Shown: positions 35,403 to 46,149, counted from the first letter of the stretch. The stretch is DNA of 64,000 bases from Streptococcus parasuis (GCF_021654455.1 NZ_AP024276.1:2108001-2172000); one strand, 5' to 3'. Notes: a model not told the origin generated them from the letters alone. Numbers and translations are program-made.

Positions 35403-37454
35403 ATGGCTTTACGACAATTCCAAGCATTTCTTGATGATGAAGCTACTATTCGCTTGGTCATGGAGAAACGATTTGACTCTGAACATATGAGTTTCTCACT
35501 TGAATCAAATGATGCTACATCTCAACTCTTTATACACTCTTGTTTAGAAGTAGACAATCAAATCATCTACTATTTAACTAGCTTGCACGCTTTAACGTTG
35601 GATAAAGACTACACCGTCTATGATCAAGACCGCAATAACATTGAACTAGGTTACGGTCATATTGTCCGCTCTGCTATTTTTGAACAAACTTACACCTATA
35701 ACGGGAACGATTTGGGTGCAAACTATCGTTCAGATGCGACTACATTCAAGCTGTGGGCTCCTATTTCTAAACAGGTATTTCTCGTTCTCGAGGATAATCC
35801 GTATGCGATGACTAGGGGATCAAAAGGTGTTTGGGAAGTCACAGTAGAGGGAGATTTGGAAACTAAAAGTTACCACTATCTCCACAAGGTAAATGGAGAA
35901 TGGATCTCCGTTCATGATCCGTATGCCTTATCTTCTCAGGCAAATTCTGGCAATAGCTACGTGATTAATCCTGATAAACTTCATCGTATTCGACGCGCAA
36001 ATACTCAGCTTCCAATTTCTCAAGCAGTTATCTACGAAATGAGCGTCCGTGACTTCTCATGGCAAAAAGAGGCTGGTTTTAACCATCGCAGTCAATACCT
36101 CGGCCTAACAGAATCTCCTATCATGGATGGAATGAAGCTGGGAATGGACTATGTCAAAGATTTAGGTGTTACCCATATCCAATTATTGCCTGTCTATGAT
36201 TTTGGTAGTGTGGATGAAAACAAACCACAAGCTGTTTACAACTGGGGCTACGACCCTATGCAATACAATTTGCCTGAAGGTTCCTATTCTAGCCAACCGA
36301 ACGATCCTTATGCTCGCATTTTAGAATTACAGGAAGCGATCCAAGCCTATCATGATACAGACATTTCCGTTATCATGGATGTTGTATACAACCACGTCTA
36401 TCACGCGGAAAAGTATGCCTTCGAACTCATCGTTCCTGGTTATTTCTATCGTTATGATGAGCATGGTATGCGTACAGACGGAACATTCTGTGGCAATGAT
36501 GTTGCCAGCGAACGAAGCATGGTCCGAAACTACATCAAACAGTCACTTCGTCAGTGGCTAGAAATCTATGGCTTTGATGGTTTCCGTTTCGATTTAATGG
36601 GTATTTTAGATAGTGAAACAATCAACCAGATTCAAACTGAATTAGTTGCTCTGCATCCGAATGTCTATCTCTATGGTGAAGGTTGGAAGATGGCTACTGG
36701 TCTAGAATATGACAAACTTGCTCACCAATACAATGCGGCACAATTACCAACTATCAGTTTCTTCAATGACGACTATCGTGATACTTTCAAGAAGCTCTTA
36801 CTTAATCCGAACCGTTTGATTGACAAACAATTACATGAAAAGGTTCAGCATCTTTTGACAGGTAGCCGTCTCACTCATTTCTTAACACCGCAACAATCTC
36901 TCAACTATATTGAATGCCACGATAATGCTACTGCATTTGACTATTTCCATATTGAAAATCCAAACTGGACACCTCAGCAACAAAAACGTGCTGCTAGCTT
37001 TGGACTTCAACTGATTTTGATTTCTCAGGGTATGGCCTTTATTCATAGCGGACAAGAATTTTTCCGTACAAAAGATGAGATTGACAATACATACAATGTC
37101 TCTGATACAATTAACCGTTTAGATTGGACAAGAGCTGTTCATTACAAGGAACATATCGAGTTCATTCAGGAATTAATTGCTTTCCGTAAAAACAATCCAA
37201 TTCTTAGCCAAGACAACTACGAAAGTATTCAACAAACATGTGATTTCTACTGGTTAACTGAGTTTGTCCTCCGATACCAGGTCATTAGCGAAGAAAAAAC
37301 TATTCAGTTTATCATTAATTTTGCAGATAGTGACTTTACTTTTGAACGTGATCAAAACAAGACGGTTCTCTACAACTATCCTCCAGTTGAAGAACATGAT
37401 CAACAAAAAATCACCATCGCAGGTCAAAGTATTTGTATTTTGGAAGATAAATAG
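35403..37454 (+). CDS. pulA: Type I pullulanase, cytosolic
   Basis: A 683-residue debranching enzyme cutting alpha-1,6 bonds. N-terminal CBM48-like region (ATTFKLWAPISKQVFLVL), the type I pullulanase motif YNWGYDP, then GH13 regions: VIMDVVYNHV, FDGFRFDLMG (nucleophile Asp), LYGEGW (acid Glu) and ECHDN. There is no signal or wall anchor, so it works on imported branched dextrins with MalQ. Starts 23 bases after malR. Confidence 0.93.
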   Translation: MALRQFQAFLDDEATIRLVMEKRFDSEHMSFSLESNDATSQLFIHSCLEVDNQIIYYLTSLHALTLDKDYTVYDQDRNNIELGYGHIVRSAIFEQTYTYNGNDLGANYRSDATTFKLWAPISKQVFLVLEDNPYAMTRGSKGVWEVTVEGDLETKSYHYLHKVNGEWISVHDPYALSSQANSGNSYVINPDKLHRIRRANTQLPISQAVIYEMSVRDFSWQKEAGFNHRSQYLGLTESPIMDGMKLGMDYVKDLGVTHIQLLPVYDFGSVDENKPQAVYNWGYDPMQYNLPEGSYSSQPNDPYARILELQEAIQAYHDTDISVIMDVVYNHVYHAEKYAFELIVPGYFYRYDEHGMRTDGTFCGNDVASERSMVRNYIKQSLRQWLEIYGFDGFRFDLMGILDSETINQIQTELVALHPNVYLYGEGWKMATGLEYDKLAHQYNAAQLPTISFFNDDYRDTFKKLLLNPNRLIDKQLHEKVQHLLTGSRLTHFLTPQQSLNYIECHDNATAFDYFHIENPNWTPQQQKRAASFGLQLILISQGMAFIHSGQEFFRTKDEIDNTYNVSDTINRLDWTRAVHYKEHIEFIQELIAFRKNNPILSQDNYESIQQTCDFYWLTEFVLRYQVISEEKTIQFIINFADSDFTFERDQNKTVLYNYPPVEEHDQQKITIAGQSICILEDK

Positions 37455-37530
37455 GGCTTTAGACTGATGAAAGAACTCCTCACCTAGGGTATACTATAGT
37501 CAATCCTAAATATTTTTCATAATCTCCTTA

Positions 37531-37564
37531 AAACTCACTGGTCGCGCTAGTGAGTTTTTTTTTT
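37531..37564 (+). terminator. Terminator of the mal operon
   Basis: AAACTCACT and AGTGAGTTT arms, a nine-base loop, then a T run. Confidence 0.93.
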
Positions 37565-37598
37565 GACAAAAAAACAGTCCCGTAATCTGTGATTGTTT

Positions 37599-38054
37599 TC
37601 ATTTCATCAATTCAATGATTTTTCGACCGATTCGCTCTATATCATTTTGCATTCCACGGAGTTCAAAGGTATCTATGACAGGAAAATTAAATCGCTCAGA
37701 ATACTGCTTGGCAGTCAGACAATATTGGTTGTTAAAATTGCGGTTGCCTGAGCCGACGACACCCAAACAGAGCTCTGCATTGGTCCCCAAGGCGATAAAA
37801 TCTCCAAGAGGATTGGTCAGAATTTCCACATCTCCATTGTCTACTCCATTTCCACCTTCTAAGTAGGTTGGTAAAAAGGCGACAAAGGGTGCATCTAGCG
37901 GGTAGAAGGGAATATCTTGTTTGACCAAATCTTTGACATGGACCAATTCAATCTCCCAGTCTGTCTGAAATTGGAAAAAAGACTTTAGGCGTTTCACAAA
38001 ACTTTCTGTATTGCCACTTAAGCTAATGTAAACTAAATAAATTTTTTTCTTCAT
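37599..38054 (-). CDS. nrdI: Flavodoxin-like NrdI
   Basis: A 151-residue NrdI. The ATG at 38054 follows GAGG at six bases; the longer frame to 38081 is less likely. The flavin phosphate loop is SLSGNTESF and the FMN-binding part is VVGSGNRNFNNQYC. It supplies oxidant to assemble the Mn cofactor of class Ib ribonucleotide reductase. Its partners nrdE/nrdF/nrdH are not in the window. Confidence 0.93.
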   Translation of the reverse strand: MKKKIYLVYISLSGNTESFVKRLKSFFQFQTDWEIELVHVKDLVKQDIPFYPLDAPFVAFLPTYLEGGNGVDNGDVEILTNPLGDFIALGTNAELCLGVVGSGNRNFNNQYCLTAKQYSERFNFPVIDTFELRGMQNDIERIGRKIIELMK

Positions 38055-38077
38055 ACATTTCCTCTTTACACTAAAAA

Positions 38078-38124
38078 ACACTACATATGGGATATAAATA
38101 ATATTTTACTCCTATATGTAGTGT
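38078..38124. promoter_or_regulatory. Pair of NrdR-like boxes before nrdI, also a yitT hairpin
   Basis: Two 16-base sites, ACACTACATATGGGAT (38078-38093) and CTCCTATATGTAGTGT (38109-38124), each match 12 of 16 positions of the NrdR consensus and their starts are 31 bases apart, the classic NrdR spacing. Together they also form a long inverted repeat that could end transcription from yitT. Both uses may hold. Confidence 0.55.
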
Positions 38125-38131
38125 TTGTCAA

Positions 38132-39064
38132 TTAGTCGCTTTCCACGAAGCGACCGATGATATTTACATTGTCTGCTACTGAAACGAAGGCAGATTTATC
38201 AGCTTTTTTCATGATATGTTTAAATTCATTAAATTCTGCACGTGTAATAATCGCAATTAGCACTGTCTTTTGCTCATGATTATACGCCCCTTCAGCACCA
38301 TTGATAATGGTTACCCCTCGATGAAGCTTCTTGTGTATCATCTTAATCACGCGATCAGGATAACTGGTAATAATCATGGCCTGCATCCGTTTTTGTTTCA
38401 CAAAAATCGCATCTGTCATTCGACTGGAGATAAACAATGCAACCATTGAATACAAGGCATATTGCCAACCAAAGGTCATTCCTGCTATCAACATAATCAT
38501 AATGTTGACAATCAAGGAAATGGAACCAACTTGTCGTCCCGTCTTCTTGCGAATAATAATGGAAACAATATCAGTACCACCACTGGATACATTGTTCCTA
38601 AGCGCAAATCCAATCCCAGTTCCCAGCATGAGACCACCAAAAATAGCATTTACTAAAGGATCTGTCGTCAGAGTAACTGGTGGCATAAATTGGATAAAGA
38701 AAGAACTAAACGATACCGTAATAAAGGTAAAGATAGTAAATTTATAACCAATTTTATACCAAGCCAAGATAAGCAAGGGAATGTTAAGAGCGTAATAGAC
38801 TACAGAAATAGGAATATTCCATCCTGCATAAGAGGCTGATAACGCAGAAACAATTTGTGCTAGACCGGTGACTCCAGACGAATAGACATTCCCGGGTCTA
38901 AAGAAAAAATTCACCGCGATACTAGATAGGAGTCCATAAATAATGGACCCCGATATCCGTTCTGCGTATTTTTCCCGAGAAATCCCCGAAATGACCGACC
39001 AAAATTTATTTTTTCTGGCCTTTCTTAAGAAGAGTACACGCTGTTTTCTGAAAAATTTATTCAT
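38132..39064 (-). CDS. YitT-family membrane protein
   Basis: A 310-residue protein of the YitT/DUF161 family with DUF2179. The ATG at 39064 overlaps the last codons of aspS. Five or six membrane segments are followed by a cytosolic C-terminal domain (residues about 225-300). Signature [23 protein letters not shown] is in the third membrane region. Substrate unknown. Confidence 0.88.
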   Translation of the reverse strand: MNKFFRKQRVLFLRKARKNKFWSVISGISREKYAERISGSIIYGLLSSIAVNFFFRPGNVYSSGVTGLAQIVSALSASYAGWNIPISVVYYALNIPLLILAWYKIGYKFTIFTFITVSFSSFFIQFMPPVTLTTDPLVNAIFGGLMLGTGIGFALRNNVSSGGTDIVSIIIRKKTGRQVGSISLIVNIMIMLIAGMTFGWQYALYSMVALFISSRMTDAIFVKQKRMQAMIITSYPDRVIKMIHKKLHRGVTIINGAEGAYNHEQKTVLIAIITRAEFNEFKHIMKKADKSAFVSVADNVNIIGRFVESD

Positions 39065-40808
39065 TTTCAAGTTTAATATCTAAAGCCAATTCCTCTAATT
39101 GTGCTGAGGCAACCGTACTTGGTGCCTGGGTCATTGGATCAGAGGCCTTGTTGTTCTTCGGAAAGGCGATAACTTCACGAATGTTATCCTCACCAGCCAA
39201 TAACATGACAAAGCGGTCCAAACCAATAGCCAAGCCCCCGTGTGGTGGGAAGCCGTAGTCCATAGCTTCAAGCAAGAAACCAAACTGCTCATGCGCATCT
39301 TCAGCAGAGAAACCAAGAGCCTTGAACATCCGTTCTTGCATGTCTTTTTGGTTGATACGAAGGCTACCGCCACCCAATTCATAACCATTCAAAACAATAT
39401 CGTAGGCAACTGCACGCACCTGCGCCAAATCACCATCCAAGTGGTGAGCCGTATCTGCTGTTGGTAGAGTGAATGGGTGGTGGGCACTCATGTAGCGTCC
39501 TTCCTCTTCAGACCACTCAAACATTGGCCAGTCTACAATCCAGAGGAAGTTGAACTTGCTTTCGTCAATCAAGCCTTGTTCTTTTGCTAAGCGGTTACGC
39601 AAAGCCCCCAGGGTATTATTAGCTACTTCCAATTCATCAGCTACAAAGAGAACCAAGTCTTTGTCTTCAAGTTGTAAACTTGCTGTCAACTTATCTGTAA
39701 TACCTGTCAAGAACTTAGCAACTGGGCCCGCTAATTCTCCCTTGTCTACTTTAACCCAAGCAAGTCCCTTGGCACCAAATTGTTTGGCGTATTCTGTTAA
39801 TTTATCAATATCTTTACGAGAGTAGCTATCCGCCGCACCTTTCACCACTATGGCTTTGACAACTGGTGCTTCTGAGAAGACCTTGAAGTCAACTTCCTTG
39901 ACAGCAGCTGTCAAGTCTTGCAAAAGCATTTCAAAACGAGTATCTGGTTTATCTGAACCGTAGAAGTTCATAGCATGGTCATAGGCCATACGAGGGAATG
40001 GCAAGGTCAACTCGATCCCTTTGGTATCTTTCAAGACCTTAGCAATCAATCCTTCTACGATGTCTTGGATTTCAACTTCATTCAAGAATGAGGTTTCCAA
40101 GTCCACCTGTGTAAACTCAGGTTGACGATCCCCACGCAAGTCCTCATCACGGAAACACTTAACGATTTGGTAGTAACGGTCGAAACCGGCATTCATCAAA
40201 AGCTGCTTTGTAATCTGTGGACTTTGTGGCAAAGCATAGAAATGACCTTTGGACACACGAGATGGCACCAAGTAGTCACGCGCACCTTCTGGTGTTGACT
40301 TAGTCAACATTGGCGTCTCCACATCAATAAATTCCAAGTCATCCAAGTAGTTGCGAATACTGTGGGTTACAGCTGCACGTAATTTGAAGTTGTTGAGCAT
40401 TTCTGGACGGCGAAGATCCAAATAACGGTAACGAAGACGGGTATCATCACTAGCTTCAATGCCATCCTTGATTTCAAACGGAGTTGTCTTAGCCGTGTTC
40501 AACACTGTCAAGCTGGTTACTTGCAGTTCAACAGCTCCTGTCGGGATATTGTCATTAGCTTGCTCACGCTCCACAACCGTTCCTGTTACTTCGATAACAA
40601 ACTCGGAACGAAGACTCTCCGCTTTTGCCATCACTTCAGCTTCAACTGACTCAGGGTTAATCACCAATTGCATAATGCCTTCACGGTCACGCAAGTCAAT
40701 GAAAATCAGGCCACCTAAGTCACGACGGCGACCAACCCAACCTTTCAAAGTAATTTCCTGTCCGACATGTTCCTTACGAACACGTCCAGCGTACATAGAA
40801 CGTTTCAT
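39057..40808 (-). CDS. aspS: Aspartyl-tRNA synthetase
   Basis: A 583-residue bacterial-type class II synthetase. N-terminal OB anticodon domain, class II motif 2 in [18 protein letters not shown], the GAD insertion, and motif 3 in [15 protein letters not shown] looked for a T-box leader in the 230 bases upstream and saw none. It overlaps yitT by eight bases, so the two are co-transcribed. Confidence 0.97.
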   Translation of the reverse strand: MKRSMYAGRVRKEHVGQEITLKGWVGRRRDLGGLIFIDLRDREGIMQLVINPESVEAEVMAKAESLRSEFVIEVTGTVVEREQANDNIPTGAVELQVTSLTVLNTAKTTPFEIKDGIEASDDTRLRYRYLDLRRPEMLNNFKLRAAVTHSIRNYLDDLEFIDVETPMLTKSTPEGARDYLVPSRVSKGHFYALPQSPQITKQLLMNAGFDRYYQIVKCFRDEDLRGDRQPEFTQVDLETSFLNEVEIQDIVEGLIAKVLKDTKGIELTLPFPRMAYDHAMNFYGSDKPDTRFEMLLQDLTAAVKEVDFKVFSEAPVVKAIVVKGAADSYSRKDIDKLTEYAKQFGAKGLAWVKVDKGELAGPVAKFLTGITDKLTASLQLEDKDLVLFVADELEVANNTLGALRNRLAKEQGLIDESKFNFLWIVDWPMFEWSEEEGRYMSAHHPFTLPTADTAHHLDGDLAQVRAVAYDIVLNGYELGGGSLRINQKDMQERMFKALGFSAEDAHEQFGFLLEAMDYGFPPHGGLAIGLDRFVMLLAGEDNIREVIAFPKNNKASDPMTQAPSTVASAQLEELALDIKLENE

Positions 40809-41028
40809 TTTCTTCCTCTTTTACTGATTTTATACCTATTCATTCTACCATAAAATGGCTGATTTTTGGGGGAAATTGCCGAGAAAAATCCAAGAACCTG
40901 CATTCACCGTCCAGCACACCTATCTTAGGCTTTTTATTCAGCTACTCAGCCTTAGTTTTTCAAGATCTAGTCAGTATTCCTTCAAAAACTATCTCTTATA
41001 TAACTTTACTCGTGGGTACAGGCTAAAA

Positions 41029-41052
41029 AAACCAGCCTTAAACGACTGGTTT
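41029..41052 (-). terminator. Terminator of the ElaA-type gene
   Basis: AAACCAG and CTGGTTT arms spanning the stop codon, with a T run on the minus strand (41025-41031). Confidence 0.75.
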
Positions 41053-41490
41053 AGTATAAAACATATCTAAATGAGGAATTTCGTCCTCTAGATAGACTTC
41101 TGAAACTGGCTCAAAACCTAGCGAACTATAGAACTTTTCTAAATGGGCTTGGGCACCGATTTTAATCTGACTTTCTTTCCATTCGTTTGTAATAAATTGA
41201 ATTGCCTGCTCCATCATTGGTCGACCTAAACCTTTGCCACGATGACTTGACTTGATGACCACACGACCGATGGAAACTTCATCATAATTTAGACCAGCTG
41301 GCAAGATTCTCAAGTAAGCCACTAACTCTCCTTCATCAGTTCCCAAAAGATGAAGACAGTTTGGATCCTTACCGTCAACTTCAGGATAGGGACAGGCTTG
41401 TTCAACAACAAAGACATTGGTTCTCAGTATCAAGATAGCGTAAAGCTCCTGTAAACTTAATTGGTCAAATGCTTTTATTTCCCACTGCAT
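41038..41490 (-). CDS. ElaA-type GNAT acetyltransferase
   Basis: A 150-residue GNAT. The N-terminal LYAILILRTNVFVVEQ followed by CPYPEVDGKDPNCLHLL is the ElaA signature, and the acetyl-CoA loop is SSHRGKGLGRPMM. Substrate unknown. It lies nine bases after the aldo/keto reductase stop and probably shares its transcript. Confidence 0.9.
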   Translation of the reverse strand: MQWEIKAFDQLSLQELYAILILRTNVFVVEQACPYPEVDGKDPNCLHLLGTDEGELVAYLRILPAGLNYDEVSIGRVVIKSSHRGKGLGRPMMEQAIQFITNEWKESQIKIGAQAHLEKFYSSLGFEPVSEVYLEDEIPHLDMFYTKPVV

Positions 41491-41499
41491 AGTTGCCTC

Positions 41500-42411
41500 C
41501 TAGGGCAAGATGTTGCCTGCACTTTTATATATTTCGTACCATTCTGGTCGAGTCAAGGTAATCTGACTAGCTTGTGCAATCTTGGTCAGACGATCTGGAT
41601 TCATGGACCCAACAATGGTTTGAATCTTTGCTGGATGACGCAAAATCCAAGCCACGACAATTGTTTCATGTGAAACATTGTATCGCTCTGCTATTTCCCC
41701 AATGGTCTGGTTTAAAAGAGCATAGTCAGGATGGTTGGCAAAAATACCTCGTTGCAAATCAATCAAGAAAGGAGACCAGGCTTGGATAGTGATTTTTTTA
41801 AGCTGGCAATAATCAATCAGCCCACCATCACGCATAGTCGCAGCATCATCTTTCATATTGACATGTAATCCAGCATCAATCAAAGGCGTGTGAGCAGGAG
41901 ATAGCTGTAATTGATTAACTGCAAGCGGTTGATCGAGATAGGATTGCAATAACTCCATTTGGTAAATATTTTGGTTGCTGACGCCGAAATAATGAACCTT
42001 CCCTGCTTTTTTCAAGAGATAAAAGGCTTCTGCCACTTCCTCTGCTTCCATCAGAGCATCCGGACGGTGCAAGGCAAGAACATCCAAATATTCTGTATCC
42101 AAGCGCTTCAAAATCCCATCTACAGATTCTAAAATATAGTCTTTTGAGAAATCAAAATAGCCTTTACGAATGCCACATTTTGATTGGAGGAGCATGTCTT
42201 CACGTTTCAATCCTGCCAATTTTGCTCCCTGAGCAAAGCGAATTTCTGACTCACCACCACCATAAATATCCGCATGATCGAAAAAGTTGATTCCCTGTCC
42301 AACGACTGTATCTAACACTTTAGCAGTTTCCTGCTCTGTCAAACTAGCCATCCGCATACAGCCTAAAGCAATTCGAGAAACCTGTAAACCTGTCTGTCCT
42401 AATTCTTGCAT
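41500..42411 (-). CDS. Aldo/keto reductase
   Basis: A 303-residue NADPH-dependent reductase. I use the ATG at 42411, after AAGGAGAAG; the frame is open to 42522 but would run into the glycosyltransferase end. The barrel carries Asp/Tyr/Lys of the tetrad in FFDHADIYGGGESE and MLLQSKCGI, with a catalytic His in ALHRPD. Closest in style to YdhF-type enzymes. Confidence 0.9.
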   Translation of the reverse strand: MQELGQTGLQVSRIALGCMRMASLTEQETAKVLDTVVGQGINFFDHADIYGGGESEIRFAQGAKLAGLKREDMLLQSKCGIRKGYFDFSKDYILESVDGILKRLDTEYLDVLALHRPDALMEAEEVAEAFYLLKKAGKVHYFGVSNQNIYQMELLQSYLDQPLAVNQLQLSPAHTPLIDAGLHVNMKDDAATMRDGGLIDYCQLKKITIQAWSPFLIDLQRGIFANHPDYALLNQTIGEIAERYNVSHETIVVAWILRHPAKIQTIVGSMNPDRLTKIAQASQITLTRPEWYEIYKSAGNILP

Positions 42412-42456
42412 GTATCTTCTCCTTGTAAGCGTTTTTCTTCTATTCATTATAACAGA

Positions 42457-42480
42457 AAAACTCAGCCGAAACTGAGTTTT
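42457..42480 (-). terminator. Terminator of the glycosyltransferase gene
   Basis: AAAACTCAG and CTGAGTTTT arms with a six-base loop at the gene end, followed by T-rich sequence on the minus strand. Confidence 0.8.
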
Positions 42481-43492
42481 AGTTAAAACCATAAATTCTT
42501 TTCGCGATTTTATAGACGGCATTGGAAATTTTTCGGCCTGGATAACCGTAAAGGTTAGTTAATTGACCAAGTAACCCTTTTCGAACGATCTTAAATAGAG
42601 ATGGATTGTTATCCCGAATATAGTGCCATAATTCTTGCTTTTTCATCATATGCTCAGCTGTTCCCGCACGATTGAGAAGTGCACAGGAGATAATGGTAGT
42701 AATCTCTACGTGATTGAGTAAATAACTCCGTAAATCAGGATTATCAATTGCCTCTAAATCTAAATCATCCACTAAAATCCGATTGACTTTTAACTGCTGG
42801 TCAATTCGTTTAATCATGACGGACTCATTGACAGACTGGTCATTTCGCCCAATAAAGTAACGATAAAAATCTACTGGTAGATAGTACATGGTTTTCACAG
42901 CCTGCAAAGGGGTAAATACGAAAATATTATCCACATAGAAAGTATGCTCTGGTAGAACGAGACCGACCTCTCTTAACAACTCAGTCCTGTAAATCAAGGA
43001 ATGCATCATCATGTACTGTCCCTTTGGAAAGGCACCAACATCTTCCCAGCCGAATATACGGTTCTCAGGTAGAGTGGATTGATAAGACATGGATTTTTTA
43101 CGAGATTGTCCCTCTTTTTCATAAACAAAGTTGGAGATAAAGGCATCAACTGGCGTATTTTCATCTTCCAATGCCTGCAAACTCTCTAGGATCTTCAAAT
43201 AGGCCCTGGTATCAACCCAGTCATCTGAATCCACGACTTTAAAGTACTTACCCTTGGCCTCACGTATCCCTGTATTTACAGCTCCGCCATGGCCCTTATT
43301 GTCCTGATAGATGGCACGTACGTTTGAAAATTGATTCTCTAGTCCCTCTGCGATTTCCTGAGTCCGATCGGTCGACCCATCGTTAATAATCAGAATTTCA
43401 ACCTTGTCACCACCCATTACAAGGGAATGAACACAGTAATGAAGGTAAGCCTCCGAATTATAACTCGGAATGGCAATACTTAGTAAGGTCAT
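42479..43492 (-). CDS. Family 2 glycosyltransferase
   Basis: A 337-residue GT2 enzyme. The ATG at 43492 follows GGAG at six bases. The GT-A fold signatures are IAIPSYNSEAYL, IINDGSTDRT and the DXD-like VVDSDDWVD. No membrane segment is evident. It may add a sugar to a surface glycan or glycoprotein, but it stands away from any capsule locus. Confidence 0.9.
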   Translation of the reverse strand: MTLLSIAIPSYNSEAYLHYCVHSLVMGGDKVEILIINDGSTDRTQEIAEGLENQFSNVRAIYQDNKGHGGAVNTGIREAKGKYFKVVDSDDWVDTRAYLKILESLQALEDENTPVDAFISNFVYEKEGQSRKKSMSYQSTLPENRIFGWEDVGAFPKGQYMMMHSLIYRTELLREVGLVLPEHTFYVDNIFVFTPLQAVKTMYYLPVDFYRYFIGRNDQSVNESVMIKRIDQQLKVNRILVDDLDLEAIDNPDLRSYLLNHVEITTIISCALLNRAGTAEHMMKKQELWHYIRDNNPSLFKIVRKGLLGQLTNLYGYPGRKISNAVYKIAKRIYGFN

Positions 43493-43536
43493 CTTTCTCT
43501 CCATTTGACACAATTTGTTACTATTTTATCACATTT

Positions 43537-44826
43537 TCAGGAAAGTTGCTTTTGATATTTTCTTTTTGCTTGATAGGCTCTCCATAGTTGGCCTAAACCC
43601 TTGAAAAAATGGCCATTGACAATAGTTAGAATCCCTTCTACCATTGGTAAATCGAGCATGTCTCCTGTCATCTTTGCCATTGCCCTAAATGGCATATTAT
43701 AAAGGAACAGCAGGTTCAAGTCAGGAGTCCCTTTTTGCTCTGCTTTTTTCAGTAAGCTAGCCAATAGTTTATGCACGCCACGTGCCAACCCACTCTTCGC
43801 AAATTGGAGTTTCAAAACTGGATCGTTTAGGCTCAATTCTTGACCAATTTTCCAGGTTTCTTCTGGAACTGGACGTCCAAGCAATTGTGCAAAATCCTGT
43901 GATGAGACAGCCTGCACTTGGGCTGTCAAATAAGTCGGAATCTGTTCTGTAGCAGGAAATTGGTCCACAGTGCCTTCTCGGGTAATCTCACCAACTAAGC
44001 GAATATCTTGACTATTTGCACCTACATACAAGAGATAATTTCCAGCCTCTACTTCAAATTGGCCTGTCTCTTTATTAAAATAACGGAACGTATAGCCCTC
44101 AAAAGGAATAAAAATCTGTTTGGACTCGCCTGCTTTTATAAATACTTTTTTGAAGCCTTTTAATTCCTTTACAGATCGGTATATCTGACTGTCTTCTTTG
44201 CCTACGTACAATTGGATAATCTCAGCCCCGTCTACCATTCCTGTATTAGTAATCGTGACGGAAATCCCTGATTCAGACACTTCTAATTGACTGTAAGAAA
44301 AATCTGTGTAAGACAATCCATAGCCAAAGGGATACTTGACAGCCTTGTCAACACTTGTAAAGTAACGGTAGCCTACATAGAGAGCTTCCTTATAGAGGGC
44401 GAAATCTCCCTCAGCAGGATAGCCCTCAGAAGACGGAACATCTGCCAACTCAACAGGATAGGTTTCGCTTAGTTTCCCTGACGGGTTGACACGACCTGTC
44501 AAGGTATCTAACATGGCTCTAGCGCCAGCTTCTCCTGATAGATAGCCGTGAAGAACTGCATCTACATCCACATCCCAATTCATATCCACAACCGAACCAG
44601 CTGATAGGACAACAACAATTTTTTTACCTGTCCCTACCAAGGCATTCAGTAAGGATAACTGGTTTTTGGGGAGACTTAGATGTTGACGATCCAAGCCCTC
44701 ACTTTCACTCATTTCATCCAGCCCCATATAGTAAAGAATAAGTTCTGCTTGATTTGCAAGATTGACAGCCTTGTCGATTAGCCGCCCAAGGAAAAAAGAA
44801 TTTATGACAGCTCTAACCAACTTCAT
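43537..44826 (-). pseudogene. GH3 beta-glucosidase, C-terminal part only
   Basis: The 429-residue frame matches only the second half of a GH3 glycosidase. It begins in the alpha/beta sandwich domain (KAVNLANQAELILYYMGLDE, VVLSAGSVVDM, YLSGEAGARAMLDTL, NPSGKL, PFGYGLSYTDF) and continues through the fibronectin-III-like domain (IIQLYVG) and a tail. The N-terminal TIM barrel with the nucleophile Asp is absent, where complete enzymes have some 300-350 residues more. The first ATG is 15 bases from the divergent kinase ATG, so no promoter fits. Most likely a deletion removed the front of the gene and it is now inactive. Confidence 0.75.
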
Positions 44827-44841
44827 CGGAGATAGCCTACT

Positions 44842-46149
44842 ATGATCAATTTCCCTGATATTCCACGTTTCTATACTGCTCTAACAGAAAGCTTGGCCTG
44901 CCTACTGGTCTGTTCCTCACTTTTTTTGTCTGAAAAATGGTCACGCAAACAGTTCCGTATCCTCCTGATTTTCCTCATACAAATCTTACTTCAACTTGTG
45001 GCTGGCAAACTCCCTTTGCTTTTTTGGACTGTGGGAATGGGCATCAATATCGCTTGGATGTTTGTTTCCATTCGATTGCTTGGAGTTATCCACAAGAGGA
45101 CTAGTCTCTATTTGACAGCAAAAGCCTTTATTATTGCCGAATTAGTAGCCTCCATTACTTGGCATCTCTACTGTTTGACGATTTATCAACAACCTGTGGA
45201 TAACTTGTGGACACAAGGGTTATTTCTGTTGATAACTTCTCTACTTTCTTACTGGCTCATCTATCTACAAGATAAAAAGGTTCACTTAGAAGAATTGGAT
45301 AAATTCATTGAGCAACGAGATGTGACGGTAGCTGTCTTTACAACCTTATCTATTTTTGTTCTTAGTAATATTGGTTTCATCCTCTCAGGCACGCGCCAAT
45401 TTCAAGACTCGACCAGCATTTTCATCCTCCGGACAACCGTCAATCTCTCTGGTCTTCTGCTCCTATTCACCCAAGAATCTCAACAATACGATCGCTATTT
45501 ACGGCAGGAGTTGACTTCTATCAATAATATGTTTCAACTTCAATACAAGCAATACCAAGCCTATCGTGAAAACAGTGAGATTCTTGACCGTAAGGTCCAT
45601 GATTTAAAGCATCAACTGGCCATCATCAAGCAAGAATCGGATAAAACCAAAAAGGAACAATACCTAGAGGAAATGAGCGAGGTGATCCAGACACTTGATG
45701 CCAAGATTGAAACAGGAAATCCTGTTCTTGACACCATTTTGAGCCAAAAAAATTATTACTGTTTGCAAAATGGTATTAACTTTACCTGTATTGTTCAGGG
45801 AGAGCCCCTCCATTTTATGGATGTAATGGATATTTCAGCTCTATTTGGAAATGCCATTGACAATGCCATCGAGGCTGTGGAAAAAATAGATAACCCTGAA
45901 CAACGCTTGATTACTTTAAAGGTTGCTAGCCATCAGCAATTTCTCATCATTCGATTAGATAACTACGATACTTCTTCCCTAGACCTATCCACAGGACAGC
46001 TCCCTGAAACCTCAAAAACAAATAAGGACTACCATGGATTCGGTCTTAAGAGTATGGAGTATGTTGCCAATAAATACGGTGGCAGTCTCACACTTAGCAA
46101 GGAAGATAATTGGGTGCAACTAAAAATCATTCTCCCTTTACAAGCATAG
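44842..46149 (+). CDS. Orphan GHKL-type sensor histidine kinase
   Basis: A 435-residue membrane kinase of the AgrC/ComD (HPK10) type. Six or seven membrane segments fill residues 1-210, then a coiled region leads to the phospho-acceptor motif KVHDLKHQL and a GHKL ATPase domain (LFGNAIDNAIEAVEK as N box, GFGLKSMEYVANKYGG as G box). Such kinases usually sense peptides and sit beside a LytTR response regulator; none is here. GGAG before the ATG lies across the start of the truncated GH3 gene. It may have lost its promoter and partner in the same deletion. Confidence 0.87.
   Translation: MINFPDIPRFYTALTESLACLLVCSSLFLSEKWSRKQFRILLIFLIQILLQLVAGKLPLLFWTVGMGINIAWMFVSIRLLGVIHKRTSLYLTAKAFIIAELVASITWHLYCLTIYQQPVDNLWTQGLFLLITSLLSYWLIYLQDKKVHLEELDKFIEQRDVTVAVFTTLSIFVLSNIGFILSGTRQFQDSTSIFILRTTVNLSGLLLLFTQESQQYDRYLRQELTSINNMFQLQYKQYQAYRENSEILDRKVHDLKHQLAIIKQESDKTKKEQYLEEMSEVIQTLDAKIETGNPVLDTILSQKNYYCLQNGINFTCIVQGEPLHFMDVMDISALFGNAIDNAIEAVEKIDNPEQRLITLKVASHQQFLIIRLDNYDTSSLDLSTGQLPETSKTNKDYHGFGLKSMEYVANKYGGSLTLSKEDNWVQLKIILPLQA

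Noticed and set aside
40809..41037. Possible T-box leader before aspS
   Set aside because: No T-box consensus or specifier stem seen.
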